64,000 bases of DNA from positions 1-64,000 of the forward strand of contig CBFFRP010000397.1 of assembly GCA_965644295.1 (NCBI GenBank). The letters run 5' to 3'. This DNA is from Paraphysomonas bandaiensis. Taxonomy: Eukaryota > Chrysophyceae. The position numbers and the translations under genes were made by a program. Shown here piece after piece: positions 51,801-64,000 of this stretch. Position 1 is the stretch's first letter, and every line of letters begins with the position of its first letter. The notes below the pieces were generated by a model that saw only the letters and a program-made list of their open reading frames with translations, ran no database searches and had not been told where the DNA came from.

Positions 51801-54800
51801 TCTAACATTAGAATGGTTAGTGACTATAAATATTAAATATGTTGTAAAACTTGAAAAAATCGAACGAAGAACGAATTTGAGAGTAACTACGAGTAAAGTC
51901 AAAGCATGTATATATTAGTATATTCTACGGGAAGTTTATTTGACATATTCAAAGATAAGGTCGCAATTATAGTACCTCTTAAATCCAAGTAAGTAATTTT
52001 GACTGCGTAGAAAAATATAGCACACATATATAAAATAAATATAATAGCTTATCAAATATAGTTTAACATTTAAAACATACACTATGCATGAGATTCTACA
52101 GATTATGTAGATAAGACAGCACAGTGCTTGCTCTGTTAGAATTCACATCGCAATAGAAAACACACAAACTGTACAGTACGAACAGGCAGTGGAGCGTATC
52201 TGCAATATTAAACAGACCCTGACTACTCTGTTTGAATATTATTTCCATTATCAGGTGAAACATTTCCAGTTTCTAGGTCTGCTCGACATATCGGACAAGT
52301 GGAATGTGATCGCATCCACTCACAGATGCATACCTCATGAAACCGGTGACCACATGGTAGCTTCACCGGCAGGTAAATTATTGACCTTCCTAACGACCCA
52401 TTGGAAAGACTATGAACATGACGAATCTGGGGTTCAGATAAGGCTTCAGTATCAGTAAAAGGAACGACGGCGCTACGAGACCGGAAAAATCCCCGGGGGG
52501 CAGAACTCTCTGATCTCCCCGCAGGTGGATTTACTGGTGATACGTCTGGGTCATCGCTTATTGAAGAGTCGGAGTGTTGTAAGTGTTGGTGCTTTTTAAG
52601 CGACTCCAAGCATATTGCACACTCTTCTTGGTCCCCAGCGTGTACTGCGTGGCCGAATTTCCACCGTCTCATTACCCCTTCGTTAGCCCTCTTGAAAGCA
52701 GTATGTTGTCGTAGTAGGTCTACGCTAGCTATCGGGGGTCGGGAGGTGCGTCGAGAATCCGAAGGTGCCGTATATCTACGACGGACAATGCTTCCCGTCA
52801 ATGTGCGGGTTATATAAACAAAAGAATCCGAGTCATCATCATGGAGATCATTAGTTGCATGAGATTGCTCCATTTCATCCTCATCTAAATTTTCTGCAAA
52901 GCAGAGTGTATATATCACAATAACTAATAGCATCATTGCAAGCGTGAGAGATAAGCTCATGTAGTGCTCCACGAATATGTCTTTTGGAAAGATAATACTT
53001 CTAACCTCTGATCCACAATACTCTATGCTCAAACACATTCTCGTTCTATCATCATCAACATCCTGGTTTTGTTGGGAGCAAGACACTGATTTCATGAGCG
53101 TAAAGTTTTGGCTGGAAGTGATCATAATTGCAAAAGTGGCAACACCAAACCCGGCACTAATTTTAAGCATATTAGCGCGCTCCCTATTAGAAGTAAAAGC
53201 CTCATCCGAGACAAACGAGGACGCCGGAGTCGCCTCGAAAAGAACAGTGAGGCACAGTATAATAATAGAGAACGATAGTATCCACATATCATACAGAAAA
53301 TAATTATGATGATTAGAGCTATAAAAGTCGCCCAAGTACACAATTCCGGAATTCTGCCAAATATCTGAAATACAGTCGACTTTTCGCTTGTCAGAATAGC
53401 AGATATTGCTATCACTGCCGGTGTACGAATCTCGACGATAACACAACGGCGGGCTGGCTTCATATGCCTCGTTGCTTCCAACTACACCATAGATGGCATT
53501 CCGTGCTTTACACTGCTCACTCTCTGAAAAGCAATATTCCCGTACCGATTCCCAGTTATTCGTCTGATCACTCCTCACCTTCAAGTAAATATAGAGCACA
53601 CATATTATAGTCAAGATTCCACATTTGATGCCAATACGCTTTCTATGAATAGAAAACGCCGCGCTAGACAGAGCTTCCACACACGTGGTGGCCATTGTCG
53701 TTAGATAATGTGCATATCGTGAACCCGTACGTCTTATCCAATAATTAACAACTATAAATATGAATATAAGAACCAATCAATAAATAAAACTATAGAACAG
53801 ATGTGAATGGCTCAGCTGAATGTGTCTTAGCGTGGATGATTACATCTGATACTTAAATAATAAGAATGGTTCGGTGATTCTTCTACCTTCCACTCTATAG
53901 AGACGAGAATATGTATATGTATACATTCTGTTACGTATATACCTGTACAACCAGTGTATAGGTATACGGCGGTATATTATGGTATATACTGAGTAGCAGT
54001 ATACTCCACACCACATATACTGCTCTGTATAGGTATATATACCAGGTATATGCAGATTAAGATATCATAACCACAGTGGATCAACTCGGAGCATGATCAA
54101 CACATATACATATGGATATCCACGTTATATATACCAGTTATAGTAACCATCTTTTGACTTCACTCTAAGTTGAAGTTACTTTCACTTCGTTTAGTCTTCT
54201 TTTTAACTGCAATAAAATGCGTATAAACAAAAAAATAATATTCCAATAAGCGAATCAATTGAGAAGAATCACACCATATGAATCTCATCACTTATATCTC
54301 CTTTATAATCTTATAGGGCACTACAGTACATCACATCGTCTTAATTGAGGGATGTCATTACCATTATTTTTGTCTTCAGAAATAGCCGCATGTGTAGTGG
54401 CAATAGCCTGTCGCAACACGAAACATACTGAACGTAACTGTGCGTTTGCAAGACGTCCCCCAGACTATCGTGAGGATCATATATTACGACCGGAGATTGC
54501 CATATGTGGTATTAAAGAAGATGAAGTCAGTAATGTGACTGCACGTTTAATTGAACGAGGGTTTTTGATTGGGTCGTGTGTAGCTGACAGTGATACCCAT
54601 CTGTGCTATCTGAGTATTGGACTATCAGCGACATTAATCACAAAACTTGCAGTTCAATATGCACTGCCAATTGTTCCACATGACCTTTACACCACATCAC
54701 AGCGGACCTTTCTTGCTTGTCAGTCTATGGATTTGATCAAGCGGGCTAGTTTCGAGTATACAGAATGCTTTTTGTTGCACAGACGGTGTGATCTTGCGGA

Positions 54801-57800
54801 TGTATCTGCCAGTAACTCGGAAACCAAGATTAGCTCTTACTTTGGCCCCTCCATTGCTGCGTACTTTGCCTGGCTAAATTTCATTTCCATAGCATTGCAG
54901 GCTCCGTGCTGCGTGGGTTTCATTCTATTTGTTTACCAACTAGTAAACATCTCCGCGGACTCCTACTTCGTACCCGCTGCATGTATTCTCATGAGCGTGT
55001 GGAGTATAGTATTTATCAAGTACTGGCGACAGCATATGGTCACATCTGTGTTCGCATGGGGTTCCGTCAGCTCATACGTTGCAGCAACGATAAAGTGGGA
55101 AAAGCCAACCTCGGAGTTCAAAGTCGTGAAGCATGCATTGACTGGATGGCTATTGGTGGCAGTTACGTGTACGATCTTGATTGCACTTGGAGTTTATACT
55201 GTGACGCTATGTATTTTTCTCCAGGTGGGGTGCCATTGACTCATTATTGTAAATCTGCTACTAATATATGTTTCACATACAGGAGTTTGTCATGCAAGAG
55301 ATTGGGCCCATTCTATATATTAGCAGGGTTCCGCTGTTGCTCTACAGGTGTGTAGCCGCGGATTGTCATATGTAGCTTTCTTGCATAACTCTCTCGCAGC
55401 TTCTTGGTTCCTGCATTGGAGTCGCGACTATCACAGCTATGTGAATATATAACTGATACGGCGCCCATCCACACTTCAAGTCAGCGCTACAACCGACTGG
55501 TTTGGATTAGCTGCACTATTCAGCTGGCCAACCGATTCGCTGGACTTGTATATTTAATTCTATGGGCAAAGGACTTTGAGAGCGCAGGTGTGGTACTATC
55601 ATGCATGTTCGTTGCTGACGAGGTAAGGCGGTCACGAGTTTTCGTGTTTATTATCTGACGATGCGTTGTACTTCCAGCTACGAGTCCACTTGGCTACTGG
55701 AGATGATTCGCTATTTTTTGCTTCAGAAGATGTTCAGAGTGCATTCACCGATGTATATCATGCCTCTGTATCGTGCGTTGCGACCCCTGCTACATCTCGC
55801 CGTCCAACCAGCCGGAGACATAGTATGCCGGTCAGAATTCAGAGGTCTGGATCTCATAGCCCTCTGAACAATGCTATTGGGGGAGTGAAAAGTTTTTTTA
55901 AGTCTTTAGTCAAGAGAAAGAAACCTACTGATAAAAAAATACGACGAATGGGAGGGACACCTAAAAGGGAATCTTTTAAGCGCAGTGTGTCCAGTCGAGG
56001 TCAGCGTGCTGCTTTGCGAAGAAAGTCTGGTTGGAAGAGGCGAATAGGAGACGATGGAGACGACAGTGATGACGATGACTCAGTGTTCTGGAACACGGAA
56101 AGGGTAAATAGCAATGATAGTGAGAGTGTATCATCCGTATCCACTTCATCAATTGTGCATACGACCTCCCGTAGATTGTCTGTTACTAGCCGCCACGCTG
56201 AGGATATCTGCACCCACGAAACATCATGTGCTGGTGCATACAGTTATGAAGCTTTCCTTTACCAAGAAGGGAAGGCGCCGGTGAGTGTAGTAGTTTTTAG
56301 CATTTTTTCGTTAATAGTTATATTACAGGTGCATAATGTTTGTGGTAGTCACATATCGAAGATTTTAGTTTACACAACAGTAGTGTGCTTCTCTGGTATA
56401 TACCCACTTGCCCCACTACTAGCGATGTATCAATGCAACAAGTTTATAGAAGGAGATCTATACCGATTGGCGAGGTGTCGCCGCCCTGTACCGGATGAGA
56501 GCAGATGGGTTGGTGATTTGATGGAACCTTGGATAAGTGTAATGGAGGTTAGTGTAGTTCCTAGCAATGATACGTCCAATATTTACGTGCAACGCAATGT
56601 TTATTTAGGTTATCAACGTTATTGGCATATTTCTGAATTGTTTTATTGCTTTTCTGGCGTCGAAACATGGTAGTTTGTATGTTCCACTGAGTATGTCGTC
56701 AACGTGTGGTGACGTCATGGCTTTGGTTTTGTGTGCGATTTTCATGGAGCATTTACTTTTGGGAGCGCGAGCTGTTATCTGCGCGTTCCTACCTGACATG
56801 CCCTTATGGATTAAACTCAAGCTTGATCAGAGGAAACACGGCATGGTACATATTAATTTGTATTGTACAATTGTGATAACTTAGCATCGGTAGTGTATTG
56901 AACAGGGAAGAAATCGTCTAAGGCTGTACGCGGATCATGTAACCACACCGGCGGATGAAGCTTCGACTGCAGAGTTGTCGAATGTAGCAAGTGATGGATG
57001 CGAGGAGGTGGTCAAGTCAAAGATATCTGCACTCTATTGCACTTGCGGCTGGGCAATGCCGCCTCTTTTTTTCTTTGGAATGTCACTGATGCCATGTGTA
57101 TTCGTGCAATTTTCAATGCCTCTTTTCTTCTCCACATTTCCTATCTCTATGGTCCTATGTGCGTATGCGTACCACATGAAGCGTCGGTGGGAATGGGACG
57201 CCGCTATGGGTATTATAACCGACCCTATCCTTGTTAACCGTGTGGTGGACCACCTCCCCGGTTGGGCCCATGACTCTGGAAAAAACCAGTGCCAGTGGAT
57301 CAACAAGCTTATGCGACAGGCATGGAAGAAAATTGGAGATATTGTGGAACCGCAGCTCATGACCAAAGCGAATGATTTTTTCAGCCGAAAGAAACCAAAT
57401 TTTCTTTCCAGCATGACGATGAAGAATGCCTCTATTGGCTCACTTCCCCCAAATATCGTTTCTATGGAAGTTTTAGACCCAATACCTGGGAGTACCAATG
57501 TACGCCGTGTTGTTTAATTTATACGTACGTTTATACTTGTAATGTAGGTGCAGATCAGCATGGAACTCAACTGGGTATCTGACGGTGTCATCACTTTCGA
57601 CATCGGTCTTCTAGGCCAAACATTTAGTATCGATGTTTTCAACCTCCGCCTATCGGGAACAGTAAGGGTCGAAGTCATTTCATCAGATGACCTTGACAAC
57701 CCAATGCCATACAAAATAGCGAAGGCTTGTTTCATGAAGAGTCCTCAGGTTGATATTTCTGTTAATTTCGGAGACAGTAATGCAACAAGAGAATATTCGA

Positions 57801-60800
57801 AAGAATTGGGCTTTGGTCCGGCAATTGCCCAGGTACGTTATGAGTATAGCCGCCTACGAAATTGATTGCTGTGCAGTTCATCAAACAAACTCTTGCTACT
57901 CGGATGCTCTTCCCAAGATGGGTGCAGGTTCCGCTCATAAAAGGAGTGTCTGAAGAGGATATGCCAACGGAAACTCCGCACGGTGTGCTGACAATACAGA
58001 TCCTCAGCTGTAGTAGTTTGGAAATAGGTGATATTACTTCCTCCGACCCATTTGTGGAGATCAAATATCTGGATGAAGTGGTTCGAACTGAAGTCGTGTA
58101 TAAGGACCTGAACCCAGTCTGGCACAATGAATACTTTGATTTTACTGTATACGACCCAGGTTTCCACCACATTGAGCTAACTGTATTTGACTATGATAAA
58201 GGGTCTACCCCGGACTTTTTGGGGCAGGCGAATCTGGATCTGGGCTACATGAAACACGGAGTGACGAAGGAGTTTGACATTAGGTTAACTGGGGTGAAAT
58301 CTGGAGCTATTCAAGTAGCGGTTACATACTTTCGACTTCAACGTCTACATATTGACTATCGCGTAGTGGAAGATATCCTCGTTAATCTCCCCCATAGCTA
58401 TCTTAATGACGACATAATTGCGAATGATTTTTCCATTCCAGTGATAGCTAGCAAAACAAATTCTACCATATTGAAACAATCATACGAAGTCAACAATCTC
58501 CAGATTCATTCTGAAGAAAACAATAGTTCGGATGTAACATGTAGTGTGCGGGGGCTCAGCAATCGCAAGGTGTACGGCATTATTATTATATCGCATATAT
58601 CTTGTCAAGATTTGAAATCACCTGGCGGGACAAGTTCGGTACGCCCTTTTGTATCGTTTTGTATTGGTCGAATGAAGAGAGTGACAAACGTAGCACGAGG
58701 AACGCTGAACCCTGTGTATGAAGAAAGTTTGACTTTTGTGCTAATTGAAAATATGGATGAGCCTCGTGATGATAAGCTTGTTGTCAGAGTGAAGTCAAGA
58801 AACTCTTTCGGGCGCAACTACAAGCTTGGTTCTGTTGTCATTCCGCTATCTGATATTACCGAGTATAAAAAGCAAGAGCAGATGGTCACTAGAGCACTGG
58901 AGGTGGACAGGATTGCCGAAGGGTATATAAACTTGTATATTAAGTATGTTGCGGCTTCAAGTTACGTTGATAAGAACCAAGTTTAAATGTACTTTGAAAC
59001 TGTGAAGCATTAACGTCGATGTTTTATATTTGTTATCATGCGACTTGGTCCACTTAAAAGCTTTTCGTGTACGCTTGAAAACGCACGAAAGTATTTTGAA
59101 AATGTGTACCACATTGTCTTTCTATAAATATGCGTGAACATATTTGTACTGAATAGCGCACCGATATATATAGAGCTAGTCTCACATTTTGTTCCTTACG
59201 ATTTTCACAATCAGTTGTTCATGTTAGGAAACACATATCACTAATAACTATTAACTTCTAAATCGAAGTCTCTTTTATCACCTGATGTTACATGAATATG
59301 TTGTGAAGTGTTTAGATTAATAATAAATAAAAAGTATATATATATACAAAATACAATAGTGAAAGGTTTGGAAATCTTCGAAACATTTAGCATCCGTTAT
59401 CTCGAGAGTTACCAACTTGAAAGTGCAACGTGTTCAACAAAGCAAGGTTAAGGTTTAAGGTTTAAGTATAGTGCAAGGTCAACTTCAGTGAAAGTCCAAT
59501 TCTAGTCGTGTACGAGTCAGGACTAGTTTGGCATCGTCATTTAACTAACTAGTGCTTAACTTTGATATCTGAAATCCTACTATTTTACGCTATGAAAGAT
59601 GAAAGCTGCTTATGCGTCACTGCAAGCATCAAGGTGCAACCACTTTCGCTCAATCGCTCAAAGCAAACGCAGTGAGCAACAGGCAGAATGTTGATACACC
59701 TGACATCTGCTGACTTCAGGATTTTTGAGTCCTTAATGTGAACAGCCCGGATACTTGACTTTAGCAGGTGGGCAGAAAATTATCTACTGACTATATATGC
59801 GGCTCACGTTAGTTTCCCGGAGAAATATCTGCGGTACTTATCTCCCAGAAAACCACGAAAAGGTGTGAGTCCGACTTTGTCGAGGGTGTCCAATTCTAAA
59901 ATATAGTAGTGAATGTCTTATTATTAGCCATAGGCGTGTAAGAATCGGGATTTATTTGGCATTGTCATTTAACTAACTACTGCTTAACTCTGATATCTGA
60001 TATCCTACTATTTCACACTATGAAAGATGAAAGCTGCTTATGCGTCACCGCAAGCATCAAGGTGCAACCACTTTCGCTCTTAAGTATGCGTGAGATGCTG
60101 CCCTTTGGGTTCTTAGTGATCCGCGAAGCTTAAGAGAGGACCAGAGGCCAGAGTTATGTAGATGGAAGGATTATGTTCCATGGGTGAGTTAGATGGTGTG
60201 ATGTAGAGGTGTAGAATCTGTAGATTTGGGGGCGCCGCTGGCCACAGAGTGTAAGTTGTTGCCATATATTGAAAGTCTTGTTATAAGCAATAGGCGTTAA
60301 AAACCTGCACCAACGTAGTAGCTAGATGAATGCTAGACAAACTAGTTAGACCTCTACCTGTAACTAATCAGTACACACTTTTTCAATCCTGCTATTTAAC
60401 GCTACGGAAGCTGCTTGTGCGTCGCCGCAAGAACCAAGGTGCGACAACTTCCGCTCTGAGTTCTTAAGGTGAACATCCCGGATGCTTGACTTCAGCAGGC
60501 AGCCCAATACTCCGGTTACCCTTGAGGTGGGCCCATCCCCAGATGTCTGTTTATTCGTCAGGGCCCAAAGACGTCTACACAAGTGACACTTATTGGTGTA
60601 CCTTGTCCCACACAAGCATTCGGCTATGAGTGGGCAGAAGAATAGCTGCTGCTTATGTTTGCGGCTCACGTTAGTTTCCCAGAGAGGATCTCTCCGGTAC
60701 TTATCCCCCAGAACACCACAAAAAGGTGCGAGTCCGACTTTGTTGAGGGCACAGAGAGACCATACAAACGCAAACTTTACTATATCCATATATAAGGTAT

Positions 60801-63800
60801 ATGCTACGTATATCCCTCTATTCATACACAATTGTATTATGTCGTATTATGTTGTGGATATGACACACAGAGGGTAAAAATAGAAGTTACTATATCTTAA
60901 TTCATCATAGTTATATTACGCTTTATCAGCACTCTGCGTAATAAATTAAATTTCAAAGTTGCATATCTGTCTATATCAAACATAACTGAGTCAGATGTAA
61001 GTATTTGTTCAGAGTTTTGAATATTTGTGAAGTGAAGTAGTATAAGTAACATCCAGTGACAACTAATAGGAATGGTATGCATTAGTCATACCAGTCTAGT
61101 CTTTCACTACGTCAGTATTGTTTCTATCTTGTTCATCTACTACTCGTTGCAGTTCTATTATACAGCTGGATGTATGATGTACAGTGAGTAAGTGGCAGTA
61201 TAATAACAACCAGAAGCAAGTGTCAATACTAAGATATCATGCTGCCGAATATATCTTCATATCCCTCCCTTTATCTATCTCACTATCTACCTGCCAACAT
61301 GATCCTCATATCTACAGCAATACCTCCTGATCCATATATCTACAGTGTATCTAGGCATGACCTGTTGACTAAAATTGTATACTTTTTATGTCCTATATAT
61401 CGCTTTTTTTGTTTATATTACCTTTTTCTGTTCCAGTTGTCCTCAGAAATGGGGATATCTATAGATATGGGATGAAAAAAAGCGTCCTACGAGTCGTACT
61501 GTAGGAGTATATGGACTCTGTATGTACTGTAGGACTGTGTGCTGCTGCATATACATACAACAGACAGCAACAGGCAGGCAGTATATACAAGCTGCCTCAT
61601 ACACATCACAACAGAGCGATCAATCCATAGAAACTCGTTCTTTATTGATACTTTAACAGTCAAGATGTCCATTACAGTCGCACAGGAAGGGAATAGAAGG
61701 AGAGGTAAAATGACAACTGATGAAGTCGAGCAGTGTCTTGTCGGTAAGTAGAGAGAGATGTACATACATATATATATCACTAATCTGATGCGGTGTGTGA
61801 TTGTAGACATCAAGTCTTGGTTTGAAAGGAAGAGTGATGTGGAGTTTGGTACACCTGCAAGAGGGGCTGACTTTCAACGACTACAGAAAGCTCTAGACGG
61901 AGCTGACATACCTGAGGTTCGACTCGACTCAATACATGCATAAAACTACTCAATCTGTTGCTACAGGGTCTGACTATGCTGTTGTCGTGTATTAATGGCT
62001 CGATGTGGTTCATGGACAAAGAGGCGATGTCTGTTGAGGTATCAGAACTGTGGGTTTAATCTAATCGTGCTGACTCTTCGCAGAAAATAATTGAAACAGT
62101 GAATTTCTTAAATTCGAATAGTTCGTGGGAAGCACACTATATACCCTTTTGTGGTGATGAAGATTCGTTGCTCCTCATCGATTCCATTTCAGGTAAAGTT
62201 TATGAATGGGACAGTGCTGATGGACTCGGCGACTGTGTTGCAGTATCATTCAGTGGATACTTGGAAAATTATCGGAACTCTCTTCTGGAGGGACATATGG
62301 ATTTTGTGAGTGGTATGGGTGTAGTCGAATGCATGACCGGCAAGAGTTCGAGAAAGTAATATTTTCAAGTCTTCGAACTGTTCAGTTCCGAGGTAGTCTC
62401 CAGTTTGCTGAGTTATCACGTGGCGCCACGAAGAGCTTGGACCCACAAATAGGGCGTATGGTCCTTAAACGTTCTCTGAATAATCAGTGTTTATGATTGC
62501 CTAAGAAAGTGGTCATGCATAATAATTATCATATCCAATTATTTTGTAGTAGTGTTGGTGTATTTTGATTATGACATACGCTCATTTAAGAAATGTACAA
62601 CTGCGTTTTAATATTGGAAGAAGGAAAAAGTATATACTTCACATAAAATTATAGCACAATGAAATTCAACTGAGTTGATTCACCCTGTAGATAAGAAAAA
62701 AAATTGTGCAATACGTGCTTATTATAATAAGTTGACTAATAATTACTACCAGTGTACTTTAGCGGTGTACCTACTAATTCGTTTGCTATGAGAGTGATTA
62801 CTGTTGTGAGTGTACTCTAGTTCGAAGTAGAGTAGAGATACCTATTCCGATATCTGCATAAATGCTTTCAGGGAGCACCGGTGTCAATCGTAAATGATAT
62901 CACATTCTACCTTTCAAACGTAGATTTCTTTTGCTTTGACTATAACCGTGTAGAAGAGAAAAATGCCCCTAGATAAACAGCGGTGTAATAGTTATTGTCA
63001 GTGGTCAGACATTGATGTATCAATAGCTATTTCTCTTCAGTCTTTCGTGCTGCATATTCTTAAATACATCACCCTTCTACAACGTACTAAATAATTATTA
63101 CATCACACCAAAACGAAGAACTAGACTACAGAATCTACAACGTTCGCATATTATGCAAACTCTCATCAACTGGGCTGGCTAGTATACATCCAAAATACAA
63201 TCTTTGTGTCTGAACAAATATGAGATACATTCATACGAAACTCACATTGCAGATGTGATAGCTAGTCTTCTACAACAACTAAAAATGGGCTGAAAGCAAC
63301 CGCCTCTGCATGGTCATGGAGATAAAAAGCAGGAATGCGAGTCTCACGAGTAGAATTCGTATGCCATGTTAACCTTATGTATGAATTTTTTTGCTGAACA
63401 TGGTGACTTGTGGCTGACGCTTCAACCCGAATAGCATAAACAGAACTGGCCCACATTTTCACTGGGAGAGTGTGGGTCAAGGTGCCATCAACGCTACTGT
63501 ATACCAGATTATTGTCGATATAGACTGACACATTGAAATGTCGTGCATGAGCTTGTATCCCAAAATCAGCCGAGAGAGGTGACAGTAAATAACCATCCCA
63601 TAGTATACTAACACCACTTGAAAAGTCCACGGACGACAAACCAATGCTATTTAGTGGGGTCGACAAATTTGAGTAGTCAGTGGAGGTAATATCAACAGCA
63701 AACCCATTGGTGAAACTGTGAAACACCTCACGCTCTATTCGAGTTAAAAACGGAATCGATTCTTGATTAGCTCTTTTATTATCTGTCAATCGATAACCTC

Positions 63801-64000
63801 CAGAATCCGCGAAATACAGTCCATTTAAACCACGGCCACCTGGATAAATATCTGACGATGCCACCAACATGACCCGCAATTCGTATTCCCCTGGAACTTG
63901 AGTAATATAGGAACATTTGAAGAGTCCATTCAACATATCCTTACACAACGGAACAATCACCTTCTCCACATCATTTCTACGATTGCTACCGACCAATCTA

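Overview
This is nuclear DNA from an intron-bearing microbial eukaryote. The evidence is GT-AG introns mostly 40-60 nt long, no operons, and proteins with eukaryote-only domains (anoctamin, SMP, LOTUS, RING, DOT1). The sequence alone does not fix the lineage. The mix of secreted SGNH hydrolase, sulfatase, GT31/GT10 glycosyltransferases and filamin/PA14-type proteins would suit an algal or heterotrophic protist, but I do not assign it. Exon chains below were built by hand from splice sites and reading phase. Every chain given for a main gene closes in frame.

Layout. 1-20.5 kb is mainly transposon debris around a few genes: a GNAT acetyltransferase (1.0-1.9 kb), a two-TM protein (12.0-12.5 kb) and a DOT1-like methyltransferase (13.0-14.0 kb). 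The debris includes a PIF/Harbinger transposase relic, a 1.6-kb near-perfect palindrome carrying head-to-head copies of an unknown gene, a LINE with a visible target-site duplication, Copia relics and LTRs, an orphan piece of a GGTase-I beta gene, and a Mutator-like element nested in a Copia LTR. 20.5-25.3 kb holds an SDR and a very large GT31-GT10 glycosyltransferase. 25.3-30.6 kb is again repeats. 30.6-58.9 kb is gene-rich: secreted SGNH hydrolase, Cys-rich membrane protein, malonyl-CoA decarboxylase, nitrilase-family protein, Tim17-family protein, type I sulfatase, NYN-LOTUS RNA-binding protein, a GT77-like protein, a RING membrane protein, and an anoctamin-SMP-C2-C2 fusion. 59-60.8 kb holds SINE-like repeats, followed by a SMI1/KNR4-domain gene and the 3' part of a PA14/filamin-like gene that runs off the window.

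How the parts relate. Six intact gene pairs are arranged head to head with short shared upstream regions. Two genes are fusions that join steps normally made by separate proteins. One has a TMEM16-type scramblase-like domain joined to an E-Syt-type lipid-transfer module. The other has a galactosyltransferase-like domain joined to a fucosyltransferase. Repeats across the window share a roughly 50-nt structured tail with compensatory changes in its stems. It appears both at the 3' end of LINE copies and on SINE-like elements, which suggests that the LINE mobilises the SINE through a common tail.

The strongest candidate for an undescribed system is the 54.4-59.0 kb gene, in which membrane lipid scrambling and SMP lipid transfer would be built into one polypeptide.
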